NCBI GenBank assembly: GCA_964483155.1
Contig: CAZAAC010000008.1
Coordinates: 1-64,000, forward strand
Source of the DNA: JAAYYM01 sp964483155
Lineage (GTDB): Bacteria; Bacillota; Clostridia; Lachnospirales; Lachnospiraceae
Length of the DNA stretch: 64,000 nucleotides
Reading direction: 5' to 3'
Shown here: piece after piece, positions 1 to 8,800 of the stretch
Position numbering within the stretch: position 1 is the first letter of the stretch
Layout of the letters: every line of letters starts with the position of its first letter
The notes under the pieces: model-generated
The model's input: the letters and a program-made list of their open reading frames with translations, nothing else
Database searches by the model: none
What the model was told of the DNA's origin: nothing
Program-made: the position numbers and the translations under genes

Positions 1-1178
1 GGTGGCATTAATAATCCGGCATCTGCAACATCAAAAAGTTCGCTGATAGAAGTCGGATACATTGCAAAAGCAACTTTACAATCCTCTGAAACCCTTTTCT
101 CAAGTTCCTTTAATCCTCTTATCCCACCAACAAAATCAATTCTCTTATCCGTTTTGGGATCATCAATATTAAGAATCGGTTCTAATAAATAATTCTGCAA
201 TATTGACACATCAAGACCGTTCACTGGATCACTGTTTTTATATGCTTCACGAATCCTTAACGCATACCAGTTTTGATCAAGATACATTCCAACTTCCCCT
301 TTTTGCGTCGGTTTATACGGCTCATTTTGGGGCTCACTAACATCGAAAATCTTTTCTATTGCACTAAGAAATTCTGACGTTGTATATCTGTTTAGATCTC
401 TAACCACTCTATTATAATCCATAATCATCAACTGGTTATCTGGAAACAATACTGACAAGAAATAGTTGAATTCATCTGCTTCTAGATAATCTGGTTTCTC
501 TTCTCTTCTTTTTAATCCAACTTTTACTGCAGATGCACATCTATGATGACCATCTGCAATATAAATATGATTCATTCCACTAAACTCATTATATATTTCC
601 CGGTTATTCATTTCATTATCAGATTTCCAAACTGTGTGTCTTATGCCATCTGTAGATGCGAAATCATACAATGGTGGCGTATTCTTAATACTATTTATCA
701 AAGAATCAATTTTTTCATTTGCACGATATGCAAGAAAAATAGGTCCTGTTTGCGCATTACAGACATCCACATGGTGAATACGATCAGCCTCTTTATCAGC
801 TCTAGTATTCTCATGCTTTCTTATTTTATGATTTATATAATCATCTATGGACGCACATGCTACAATTCCTGTCTGCGAACGCAATCCCATTGTGAGTTCA
901 TATATATAGTAATAAGCTCGATTATCTTTAATCAGCTCACCCTTTTCAACCATATCCATCAAAGTGTCTCTTGCCTTAAGGTATACTCTTTCATCATAAG
1001 TATCCACTTCATCGCCAAACTGCGTTTCTGCTCTATCAATTTTCAGAAAAGAAAGTGGTTCCTTGATAATTTCTTCTTTAGCCTCTTCCCTACTATACAC
1101 ATCATAAGGCAATGCCGCTATTCTGTTTGCCAATTCTGCCTTCGGTCTGATGCATTTGAAAGGTCTGATCTGTGCCAT
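1..1178 (-). CDS. DUF1015 family protein, 3' end beyond the window
   Basis: Translating the minus strand from the ATG at 1178 gives an open frame to the window edge (about 392 residues), beginning MAQIRPFKCIRPKAELAN and containing ALPYDVYSREEA and a HIYIADGHHRCASAVK block. These are hallmarks of the DUF1015 (SerA-associated) family, whose biochemical function is not established. A strong ribosome site (AAGGAG) precedes the ATG, and a promoter is visible upstream (1210-1238). The family is commonly found beside serC/serA, as here, but in this genome a small oppositely oriented gene and a terminator separate it from serA, so it is transcribed on its own. The carboxy end is missing only because the window stops. 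Confidence 0.85.
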   Translation of the reverse strand, partial: MAQIRPFKCIRPKAELANRIAALPYDVYSREEAKEEIIKEPLSFLKIDRAETQFGDEVDTYDERVYLKARDTLMDMVEKGELIKDNRAYYYIYELTMGLRSQTGIVACASIDDYINHKIRKHENTRADKEADRIHHVDVCNAQTGPIFLAYRANEKIDSLINSIKNTPPLYDFASTDGIRHTVWKSDNEMNNREIYNEFSGMNHIYIADGHHRCASAVKVGLKRREEKPDYLEADEFNYFLSVLFPDNQLMIMDYNRVVRDLNRYTTSEFLSAIEKIFDVSEPQNEPYKPTQKGEVGMYLDQNWYALRIREAYKNSDPVNGLDVSILQNYLLEPILNIDDPKTDKRIDFVGGIRGLKELEKRVSEDCKVAFAMYPTSISELFDVADAGLLMP

Positions 1179-1209
1179 GATAAAAATCTCCTTTTATAAT
1201 AATATACTT

Positions 1210-1238
1210 ATTTTATCAAAATTCTATCCCTAGTACAA
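1210..1238 (-). promoter_or_regulatory. Promoter of the DUF1015 gene
   Basis: On the minus strand TTGTAC (1238-1233) is followed, after exactly 17 bases, by TAAAAT (1215-1210). Transcription would start near 1203, about 25 bases before the start codon. Seen in sequence; activity is inferred. Confidence 0.55.
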
Positions 1239-1284
1239 GCAAAGAAAAATTTGTATTGCTCCTATATTTTTTCCACCTATATTA

Positions 1285-1293
1285 TGCTATAAT
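1285..1293 (+). promoter_or_regulatory. Extended -10 promoter of the small gene at 1337
   Basis: TGCTATAAT is a perfect extended -10 element (TG-N-TATAAT) placed about 40 bases before the start codon. The -35 region is weak, which is usual for extended -10 promoters. Confidence 0.5.
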
Positions 1294-1336
1294 AGGCAAA
1301 GAAATAATGTGAATATTTATGAAAGGAAAATGACAA

Positions 1337-1606
1337 ATGACAAAAGAAGAAAAAGACATGTTATATAAAATCAACCGCTATGCCGATGAAGTACTTGGTA
1401 CTATTGATCCTCAGAAAACCAAGATTTCATTTCAACTCGATAAACTGAAACCTGTTTTAGAAGAAATTGCTGCTGAAAAAGGCATGACGGTTGAAGATAT
1501 TTTTATCAAATATATGGATTTGGCAAGTATTATTTCTGTAGAAAAAGAACGGAAGTTTAGAAGCGAACTTGGCAATCCCTCTCTTTATGGAGATGTGAAT
1601 ATATAA
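1337..1606 (+). CDS. Small protein of unknown function (89 aa)
   Basis: I do not recognise this protein. It has 89 residues, is rich in Lys and Glu, lacks membrane segments and cysteines, and is predicted largely helical. The segment around residues 36-65 (LKPVLEEIAAEKGMTVED) resembles a short helix-turn-helix-like amphipathic stretch, but no family can be named. The ribosome site GAAAGGAA at 1321 supports the ATG at 1337 rather than the out-of-frame ATG at 1330. It has its own promoter and ends in a strong bidirectional terminator shared with serA, so it is a real single-gene transcription unit wedged between serA and the DUF1015 gene. Confidence 0.6.
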   Translation: MTKEEKDMLYKINRYADEVLGTIDPQKTKISFQLDKLKPVLEEIAAEKGMTVEDIFIKYMDLASIISVEKERKFRSELGNPSLYGDVNI

Positions 1607-1610
1607 ATAT

Positions 1611-1652
1611 AAAAAGCGCATGTTATTTTATTTAAAATAACATGCGCTTTTT
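1611..1652. terminator. Bidirectional terminator between the 89-aa gene and serA
   Basis: A 20-bp perfect inverted repeat (arms 1611-1630 and 1633-1652, loop 2 bases) contains AGCGCATG and is bounded by A5 on the left and T5 on the right. It can terminate both converging transcripts. Confidence 0.9.
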
Positions 1653-1669
1653 ATATTGGCACTTTGTTA

Positions 1670-2833
1670 TCACTTGACAACTCTAACTCTTATAACACCT
1701 TCCATGTTTGATAATTTTTCAACAATCTCACTTGTGATTTCTGATTCCACATCCAGCATTGTATAGGCATATTCACGTTTTGATTTATTCATCATATCGG
1801 ATATATTGATACCCAAATCACCAAAAGCTGCTGTAAACTTAGTAATCATATTTGCTACATTCTTATGAAAAATAGCAATACGTCCTTCTGTTGTACAAAT
1901 ACCCATTTCACAATTGGGAAAATTCACCGAATTATTTATATTACCGTTTTCAAGGTAATTCATCAACTCTTTAACAGCCATCTTCGCACAATTATCTTCA
2001 GATTCTTCTGTCGAGGCTCCAAGGTGCGGAATTACAATACAGCCTTCTACCCCAGCCGTCGTTTGATTTGGAAAGTCAGTAACATACTTATTAACCTTTC
2101 CAGACTTTACGGCAGCAACTACATCTTCTTCATTTGCGAGAAGATCCCTTGCAAAATTTAGAATTACAACTCCATCTTTCATTTTACTAATAGACTCTTG
2201 ATTAATAATCCCTCTTGTCTCATCCATGAGAGGCACATGTATTGTAATAAAATCGCACTCTGCATAAATTTCATCTACATTTAACACATGCTTGATATCT
2301 CTTGAAAGATTCCATGCAGCATCAACAGAAATATACGGATCATATCCATACACTTCCATTCCTAGATTTTTTGCAGCATTTGCTACTCTTACACCAATGG
2401 CACCAAGTCCAATAATTCCTAGTTTTTTATCTTGAATCTCATAGCCAGCAAATTTCTTTTTTTCCTTTTCGGCTAATTTTGCAATTTCAACATTATCTGC
2501 TTTGGAACTAACCCAATTAATGCCTCCAATAATATCACGGGATGCCAATAGCATGCCCGCCACAACCAATTCTTTTACACCATTTGCATTTGCTCCTGGT
2601 GTATTAAATACAACAATTCCTTTGTCTGCACACTTCTCAAGTGGGATATTGTTTACTCCCGCACCCGCTCTTGCAATAGCAAGCAAATTTTCTGGTAATT
2701 CCATTTCATGCATAGAAGCACTTCTTACAAGGACTCCATCTGCCTGCATTATATCATCACATTTTTCATATATCTCGGAAAAACGTTTTAGCCCCACTTG
2801 CGCGATCGGATTTAAACAATTGTACTTAAACAT
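1670..2833 (-). CDS. serA: D-3-phosphoglycerate dehydrogenase
   Basis: Oxidises 3-phosphoglycerate to 3-phosphohydroxypyruvate with NAD+, the first step of serine synthesis, in the cytosol. The 387-residue protein has the substrate domain, a Rossmann NAD-binding core with GIIGLGAIGVRVAN (about 140-153), the active-site block IPHLGASTEESED (about 268-280) and a carboxy-terminal ACT domain (about 317-387) that usually confers serine feedback. LNFARD and the length match the short clostridial/Bacteroides type rather than the E. coli enzyme. The start codon abuts the serC stop with no gap, so the two are translationally coupled. It is the last gene of the leuB operon and runs into the 1611-1652 terminator. 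Confidence 0.96.
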   Translation of the reverse strand: MFKYNCLNPIAQVGLKRFSEIYEKCDDIMQADGVLVRSASMHEMELPENLLAIARAGAGVNNIPLEKCADKGIVVFNTPGANANGVKELVVAGMLLASRDIIGGINWVSSKADNVEIAKLAEKEKKKFAGYEIQDKKLGIIGLGAIGVRVANAAKNLGMEVYGYDPYISVDAAWNLSRDIKHVLNVDEIYAECDFITIHVPLMDETRGIINQESISKMKDGVVILNFARDLLANEEDVVAAVKSGKVNKYVTDFPNQTTAGVEGCIVIPHLGASTEESEDNCAKMAVKELMNYLENGNINNSVNFPNCEMGICTTEGRIAIFHKNVANMITKFTAAFGDLGINISDMMNKSKREYAYTMLDVESEITSEIVEKLSNMEGVIRVRVVK

Positions 2834-3916
2834 TTAAGCATTTTCCTCCTCAAATTTTTTCATAAAAGCGACTAATGCTTCTACTCCTGCAATAGGCATG
2901 GCATTATAGATACTAGCGCGCATACCACCCACACTTCTATGTCCCTTGAGATTTTCAAAGCCTGCTATTTTTGCTTCCTTCACAAATTTACTATTTAATT
3001 CCTCACTTTTAGTAACAAAAGTCACATTCATAAGTGAGCGGTCTTCTTTCGTAACTGTGCCATTAAATACTGCACTTTTATCCAAGAAATCATACAATAT
3101 CATTGCTTTCTTTTCGTTATGCTCTTTCATTGCGGATAACCCACCCATTTTCTTTATCCACTTAAAAACTTTTCCACATATATAGATGCCATATGCAGGT
3201 GGTGTATTATATAAAGACTCCGCATCTGCATGAATCTTATACTGTAACATCGTTGGTGTACCTGGCAATGTATCTTCCGTAATTAAATCTTCTCTTATGA
3301 TTACGATAACAACACCTGCTGGTCCTACATTTTTCTGTACCCCACCGTAGATAATTCCATATTGAGTCACATCAACAGGTTCCGATAAAAAGCAGGATGA
3401 AACATCAGAAACAAGAACCTTTCCCTTTGTATTAGGTAACGTTTTAAACTTTGTTCCATAAATAGTATTATTTTCACAAATATAAACATAATCAGCATCT
3501 TCAGAAATCGGCAAGTCCGAACAATCAGGAATATAGGAAAACATCTTGTCTTCACTACTTGCTATTTTATTTGCTTGTCCATAGATACTTGCTTCCTGAT
3601 ATGCCTTCTTAGCCCACTGCCCTGTTACAATATAATCTGCAACTTTATTCTTCATCAGGTTCATCGGAATCATTGCAAATTGCTGACTTGCGCCACCCTG
3701 TAAGAATAGAACCTTATAATTATCAGGAATATTCATGAGTTCTCTCAAATCTGCCTCGGCTGTTTTAATAATACCATCATATACTTTTGAACGATGGCTC
3801 ATCTCCATTACAGACATACCACTTCCTTGATAATCCAGCATTTCATCTGCTGCTTCTTGTAATACTTCTTCGGGCAAAACTGCTGGGCCCGCTGAAAAGT
3901 TATAAATTCTTTTCAC
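2834..3916 (-). CDS. serC: Phosphoserine aminotransferase
   Basis: PLP-dependent transfer of the amino group from glutamate to 3-phosphohydroxypyruvate, giving O-phosphoserine. At 360 residues it is full length. It starts YNFSAGPAVLPEEVLQEAA, carries the substrate/PLP block FLQGGASQQFAMIPMNL, and has the Schiff-base lysine in GGVQKNVGPAGV (about 191-202); HRSVGGMRASIYNAM near the carboxy end is also typical. A GGAGGAG ribosome site precedes the ATG. It lies 34 bases after the L,D-transpeptidase gene and is flush with serA. No serB phosphatase is present in the window. Confidence 0.97.
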   Translation of the reverse strand: MKRIYNFSAGPAVLPEEVLQEAADEMLDYQGSGMSVMEMSHRSKVYDGIIKTAEADLRELMNIPDNYKVLFLQGGASQQFAMIPMNLMKNKVADYIVTGQWAKKAYQEASIYGQANKIASSEDKMFSYIPDCSDLPISEDADYVYICENNTIYGTKFKTLPNTKGKVLVSDVSSCFLSEPVDVTQYGIIYGGVQKNVGPAGVVIVIIREDLITEDTLPGTPTMLQYKIHADAESLYNTPPAYGIYICGKVFKWIKKMGGLSAMKEHNEKKAMILYDFLDKSAVFNGTVTKEDRSLMNVTFVTKSEELNSKFVKEAKIAGFENLKGHRSVGGMRASIYNAMPIAGVEALVAFMKKFEEENA

Positions 3917-3950
3917 AAAATCTCCTCCTTCATATATTTATTACTTTTAT

Positions 3951-5348
3951 CTAATAATACATAATAACTGGGGTTCCGACCTCTACCATTCCGTACAAAC
4001 TCTCAGCTTTTTGCTTTGGTAAATTAACACATCCATGGGAACCTGCCGTCTTATAAATATTACCACCAAAAGCATCTCTCCATGTAGCATCATGTATTCC
4101 GATATTACCCCGAATTGGGATCCAATAGTGCACAAATGCATCATAATTGTCACCATGGAGTACTCTGTTTTTCTGCTTTGCATATACTGAACATACCGCC
4201 GCTGGTGTTCCACTTCCACGAGATATATTACCTGTCACTATATTTGTAGAAAGCGATAAAACATTATCTTGATAATAATACAACTTCTGTGCTGACATAT
4301 CAATCTCAATATAGGTTTCACCTAGATTAATTATTTCGCGCGGTTCACCTTTTTGGGAATAGGAGGGTTTTCTGATTAAATGAACGCCCGAGAGTAACTC
4401 ACTTTGAAGTTTCATCACTTCTGCGGCAGTATCAACCACATATCCCTTACCTCTGCTATTAATCGTTACTACTTTACCGTCTTTTCTGGTCCATGTTCTA
4501 GTATTCCCTTTTGTATTAAAAAATGATTCCAATTTTTTTGTGTATTCCTCAACATTTTCCTGATTAAATGTGAGATTTCCAGCATAATCTAAAATATACT
4601 CACCACTTTGGTTGACTTTGAGCCATCCTGACGCGGTTATACCTGAAAGTGTCATTTCAAGAGCTGCATCTTTAAAGGTAATCTCTGCCTTCTGAAGTGT
4701 TTCTATCTTATTCCATAGTCTATAAGTAGCTTCTTCCTCTACAGTACGCTTATATGCAATATAACATCCATTATCCGCAAGTGATAACTCTGCATCCCCA
4801 CAATTAATCGCTTCTTTAATACATGCTGTTGTCTTAAGAGCATCTATCACTTCCGTTTTATAATCAATTAATTTGCAACCATTAATAGTTCTTCTGATTT
4901 CAATTGTTCTTGCTACATTTTTCTCTTCTAATTGATAGCATTCCAATTTTTTTAGAACTTCTTCCAATTTTTTTTCATCATATGTTATTGTGGGAATTAT
5001 TTCATAGTGATTTTGCCTTAAGAGGCATAGCCCCCAATTAATTGGATTCTGACTTTGTTTAATAGTTTCAACTGCCTTTGTATAATCAACTTGATATCCA
5101 AATTGATTTCCTCTTATTATTTCATCCTTACCATTATTCTCATGAATCACAAGCGTGTATATTTCTATGTCGCCATTCAGTATTTGACTCGCTTCTGCCA
5201 CTGACATACCAGTACAGTAGTTCCCGTTAATCCAAGTCCCATAAGTAAAGACTGAATTATAATATACTCCAAGAACAAAATAGATCATTATGGCAATTCC
5301 GACAATTCCTGATAAAATCAGTATTGTTACCTTAGCAGCTTTCATCAT
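3951..5348 (-). CDS. L,D-transpeptidase (YkuD) with peptidoglycan-binding domains
   Basis: Probable membrane-anchored cell-wall enzyme forming 3-3 peptide cross-links or anchoring proteins to peptidoglycan. There is one amino-terminal membrane segment (about 8-30), then about 310 residues resembling repeated putative peptidoglycan-binding modules found in clostridial L,D-transpeptidases, then a YkuD catalytic domain (about 345-465). The catalytic motif is complete: GNIGIHD with its histidine, and SHGCVN with the nucleophile Cys440. The gene lies 13 bases after ilvB and 34 before serC on the same strand with no terminator between, so it is almost certainly co-transcribed with amino-acid genes, an unexpected setting. 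The ribosome site is weak (GGA), which may lower its expression relative to its neighbours. Confidence 0.92.
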   Translation of the reverse strand: MMKAAKVTILILSGIVGIAIMIYFVLGVYYNSVFTYGTWINGNYCTGMSVAEASQILNGDIEIYTLVIHENNGKDEIIRGNQFGYQVDYTKAVETIKQSQNPINWGLCLLRQNHYEIIPTITYDEKKLEEVLKKLECYQLEEKNVARTIEIRRTINGCKLIDYKTEVIDALKTTACIKEAINCGDAELSLADNGCYIAYKRTVEEEATYRLWNKIETLQKAEITFKDAALEMTLSGITASGWLKVNQSGEYILDYAGNLTFNQENVEEYTKKLESFFNTKGNTRTWTRKDGKVVTINSRGKGYVVDTAAEVMKLQSELLSGVHLIRKPSYSQKGEPREIINLGETYIEIDMSAQKLYYYQDNVLSLSTNIVTGNISRGSGTPAAVCSVYAKQKNRVLHGDNYDAFVHYWIPIRGNIGIHDATWRDAFGGNIYKTAGSHGCVNLPKQKAESLYGMVEVGTPVIMYY

Positions 5349-5361
5349 ATGTAAGAAATCC

Positions 5362-7044
5362 TTAATCTATAATATTTTTTAAATCATCGGCATCAAACGC
5401 TTCATCAATTGCAGCTCCACCAGGAACCATTGGGAACACTTTATCGTCGCTGTCAATAATACATTCTATCACAACGGGTTTCTTTATCGCAATTGCTTTT
5501 TTGATTGCCTCTCCAATTTCTTCTTTTTTTGTTACACGAATCGCCTCACAGCCAAGACCTTCTGCCACTTTTATGAAATCCACTTTATCCTGAAGCACTG
5601 TATTGGAATACCTGCCTTCATAAAATAGTGTTTGCCACTGTCTTACCATTCCAAGAACATTATTGTTAATAATCACCTCAATTATGGGTATATTATACCT
5701 GCTTGCTGTTGCCAGTTCATTCATGTTCATTCTAAAACAACCGTCACCTGCAATATTGATTACGACTTTATCAGGCTGTCCCACTTTTGCACCGATACAC
5801 GCACCCAGACCATATCCCATTGTACCTAACCCGCCTGAAGAAATAAATGTACGTGGTTTGGTATATTTGTAAAATTGAGCAGCCCACATCTGATGTTGTC
5901 CAACATCAGTCGTAATAATGGCATCTCCCTTTGTTACCCTATAGATTTCCTCTATAATATAAGGACACGTCAATGTCTTTTGAGGGTATTTCAATGGATA
6001 ATTTACTTTAAACTCTTTAATTTTAGCAATCCAATCAGGATGCTCCTGTTGTTTTAAACGCGCATTTAATGTTGTTAATACCTCTTTTACATCTCCGATA
6101 ATGTGTGCATGAGATTTAATATTCTTATTAATTTCTGCTGGGTCAATATCGATGTGTAAAAGCTTCGCATTTTGAGCAAATTTCTTTGCATTACTAGTCA
6201 CTCTATCTGAAAATCGCGCCCCAATTGCAATCAATAAATCACATTGACTTACTCCGCAATTTGCTGTTTTGGTACCATGCATGCCTATCATTCCCGTATA
6301 TAGTTCATCCGTCCCGTCAAATGCACCCTTCCCCATCAGCGTATCGCATACAGGTGCCTGGATGAGATGTGCGAATTTTGCCACTTCGTCTGTCGCCTCA
6401 GAAATAACTGCACCACCGCCCACATATATATATGGTTTAGAAGACTTTTCGATCAATGCAATTGCTTTTAGGATATCTGCTTCTTCCAAAGAAGATATCC
6501 GCTTAATTTGTTCGGGATGCTTTGGTGTAAATTCCGTTTTATTCGCTGTGACATCTTTTGTAATATCTACCAGTACAGGACCTGGCCTCCCGGTCTGCGC
6601 AATTTCAAATGCTTTGCGGATTGTATCTGCCAGTTCTCTAACATCCTTAACAATGTATCCATGTTTTGTAATAGGCATTGTAACACCTGCTATATCAACT
6701 TCTTGAAAAGTATCTTTTCCTAACAATGGAAGTATAACATTTGCCGTAATCGCTACCATGGGAACAGAATCCATATATGCCGTTGCAATACCCGTTACCA
6801 GATTTGTGGCCCCTGGTCCTGATGTAGCAAGACATACTCCCACCTTACCTGTTGCTCTCGCATAGCCATCTGCTGCATGTGAGGCACCTTGCTCATGCGA
6901 AGTCAAGTAATGTGTAATAGAATCCTTATATTTATACAATTCATCATATATATTGAGAATAGTACCACCTGGATACCCGAAAACCGTATCAACACCTTGT
7001 TCTTTAAGACATTCCATTACAATTTGTGCGCCTGTTAACTGCAT
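5362..7044 (-). CDS. ilvB: Acetolactate synthase, large (catalytic) subunit
   Basis: ThDP- and FAD-dependent condensation of pyruvate to acetolactate, or with 2-ketobutyrate, the first common step of valine, leucine and isoleucine synthesis. The 560-residue protein has the usual three domains: the ThDP glutamate in SHEQGASHAADGYARATG (about 49-66), a central FAD domain (about 190-330), and the ThDP/Mg motif GDGCFRMN...INNN (about 430-460). The regulatory small subunit ilvN is not next to it or elsewhere in the window; the anabolic identity rests on the operon context with ilvD and leuB. Confidence 0.95.
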   Translation of the reverse strand: MQLTGAQIVMECLKEQGVDTVFGYPGGTILNIYDELYKYKDSITHYLTSHEQGASHAADGYARATGKVGVCLATSGPGATNLVTGIATAYMDSVPMVAITANVILPLLGKDTFQEVDIAGVTMPITKHGYIVKDVRELADTIRKAFEIAQTGRPGPVLVDITKDVTANKTEFTPKHPEQIKRISSLEEADILKAIALIEKSSKPYIYVGGGAVISEATDEVAKFAHLIQAPVCDTLMGKGAFDGTDELYTGMIGMHGTKTANCGVSQCDLLIAIGARFSDRVTSNAKKFAQNAKLLHIDIDPAEINKNIKSHAHIIGDVKEVLTTLNARLKQQEHPDWIAKIKEFKVNYPLKYPQKTLTCPYIIEEIYRVTKGDAIITTDVGQHQMWAAQFYKYTKPRTFISSGGLGTMGYGLGACIGAKVGQPDKVVINIAGDGCFRMNMNELATASRYNIPIIEVIINNNVLGMVRQWQTLFYEGRYSNTVLQDKVDFIKVAEGLGCEAIRVTKKEEIGEAIKKAIAIKKPVVIECIIDSDDKVFPMVPGGAAIDEAFDADDLKNIID

Positions 7045-7078
7045 ATATCATTCTCCCTTCATTCATTAAGCTTTACAA

Positions 7079-8755
7079 TTATTCTTTAACTGGCGCCTTC
7101 AATATTGCGCCCTTATCTCCACTTGTAACCATTTCTACATATCTAGCCAAATACCCAGTTGTAATCTGCGGCTTTCTTGGTTTCCATGCAGCTTTTCTCT
7201 TTAATAGTTCCTCGTCTGAAATATCAAAATCGAGCTTATTCTCTGGAATATTGATTTTGATCATATCGCCTTCTTCTACAAGCGCAATCGGTCCTCCAAC
7301 TGCAGCTTCTGGTGATACATGGCCAATGGATGCACCTCTTGATGCTCCAGAAAAACGGCCATCCGTTATAAGTGCTACTGAAGAATCAAGTCCCATTCCG
7401 GCAATTGTAGCAGTTGGATTTAGCATTTCTCTCATACCTGGTCCACCTTTTGGACCCTCATAGCGAATAACAACAACATCCCCTGCAATTATTCTACCTT
7501 CTTTGATTGCCACAATAGCATCATCTTCACAATCAAATACTCTTGCAGGACCCTCATGTACCAACATCTCAGGCGCAACTGCAGAGCGTTTTACAACACC
7601 AGAATCAGGTGCTAAATTACCTTTTAAAATAGCAATTCCACCGGTTATGCTATATGGGTTGTCAATTGGTCTGATGATTTCTGGATTTTTATTTTTGCAA
7701 TTTGCAATATTTTCTCCAACTGTCTTACCTGTAGCGGTTATAATATCAGTATAAAGTAACCCTTTTTTATCTAATTCATTCATGACAGCATATACACCGC
7801 CAGCTTCATTTAAATCCTCAATATAAGTATGTCCTACGGGCGCTAAATGACATAGGTTTGGTGTTTTTGCGCTTATTTCATTTGCTATCTCTAAATTTAA
7901 ATCGATACCTGCTTCATATGCGATTGCTGGTAAATGTAACATGGAATTTGTGGAACATCCAAGTGCCATATCAACTGTTAGCGCATTCATAAATGCCTTT
8001 TCGTTCATAATATCACGTGGTCTTATATTCTTTTCAAGTAGTTCCATAACTTTCATTCCTGCGTGCTTAGCAAGTCTGATTCTCTCAGAAAAGACTGCCG
8101 GAATGGTACCATTTCCCTTTAAACCCATGCCCAATGCTTCGCATAGACAGTTCATACTATTTGCAGTAAACATTCCTGAGCAGGAACCGCATGTCGGGCA
8201 TGCTTTTTCTTCATATTCGCTTACTTCTTCTTCTGTAATCTTTCCTGCTGCGCATTCGCCTACTGCTTCAAAAAGAGAAGAAAGACTTGTTCTTTCACCA
8301 TTTACGCGTCCTGCCAACATAGGCCCACCTGATACAAAAACTGTGGGTATATTAACTCTGGCTGCCGCCATCAACAAACCAGGAACATTTTTATCACAAT
8401 TCGGAACCATAACAAGTGCATCAAACTGATGTGCAATTGCCATACATTCAGTAGAATCTGCAATTAAATCTCTTGTCACGAGAGAATACTTCATCCCTGT
8501 GTGCCCCATTGCGATTCCGTCACAAACAGCAATCGCCGGAAACATAATTGGTGTCCCGCCTGCCATCGTAACTCCCATTTTTACAGCATCAACTATTTTG
8601 TCAATATTAATATGTCCTGGGACAATTTCATTATATGAATTCACAATACCAATTAATGGTCTATCCATTTCTTCTTTTGTAAGGCCGAGCGCATTAAACA
8701 ATGATCTGTGTGGTGCCTGCTGTATTCCTTTTGTTACTAAATCACTTTTTCTCAT
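7079..8755 (-). CDS. ilvD: Dihydroxy-acid dehydratase
   Basis: Fe-S enzyme that dehydrates 2,3-dihydroxy-isovalerate and -methylvalerate to the 2-keto acids in valine and isoleucine synthesis. The 558-residue sequence is full length. Cluster cysteines lie in NCDKNVPG (about 118-126) and CPTCGSCSGMFTANSMN (about 186-202), and the carboxy-terminal block TDGRFSGASRGASIGHVSPEAA is typical. It sits 45 bases after leuB and 34 before ilvB in one transcription unit. ilvC, needed for the preceding step, is not in the window. Confidence 0.97.
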   Translation of the reverse strand: MRKSDLVTKGIQQAPHRSLFNALGLTKEEMDRPLIGIVNSYNEIVPGHINIDKIVDAVKMGVTMAGGTPIMFPAIAVCDGIAMGHTGMKYSLVTRDLIADSTECMAIAHQFDALVMVPNCDKNVPGLLMAAARVNIPTVFVSGGPMLAGRVNGERTSLSSLFEAVGECAAGKITEEEVSEYEEKACPTCGSCSGMFTANSMNCLCEALGMGLKGNGTIPAVFSERIRLAKHAGMKVMELLEKNIRPRDIMNEKAFMNALTVDMALGCSTNSMLHLPAIAYEAGIDLNLEIANEISAKTPNLCHLAPVGHTYIEDLNEAGGVYAVMNELDKKGLLYTDIITATGKTVGENIANCKNKNPEIIRPIDNPYSITGGIAILKGNLAPDSGVVKRSAVAPEMLVHEGPARVFDCEDDAIVAIKEGRIIAGDVVVIRYEGPKGGPGMREMLNPTATIAGMGLDSSVALITDGRFSGASRGASIGHVSPEAAVGGPIALVEEGDMIKINIPENKLDFDISDEELLKRKAAWKPRKPQITTGYLARYVEMVTSGDKGAILKAPVKE

Positions 8756-8800
8756 AATAATTCCTCTCTCTCATTATACTTTGCCCTAATAGAACATCTG

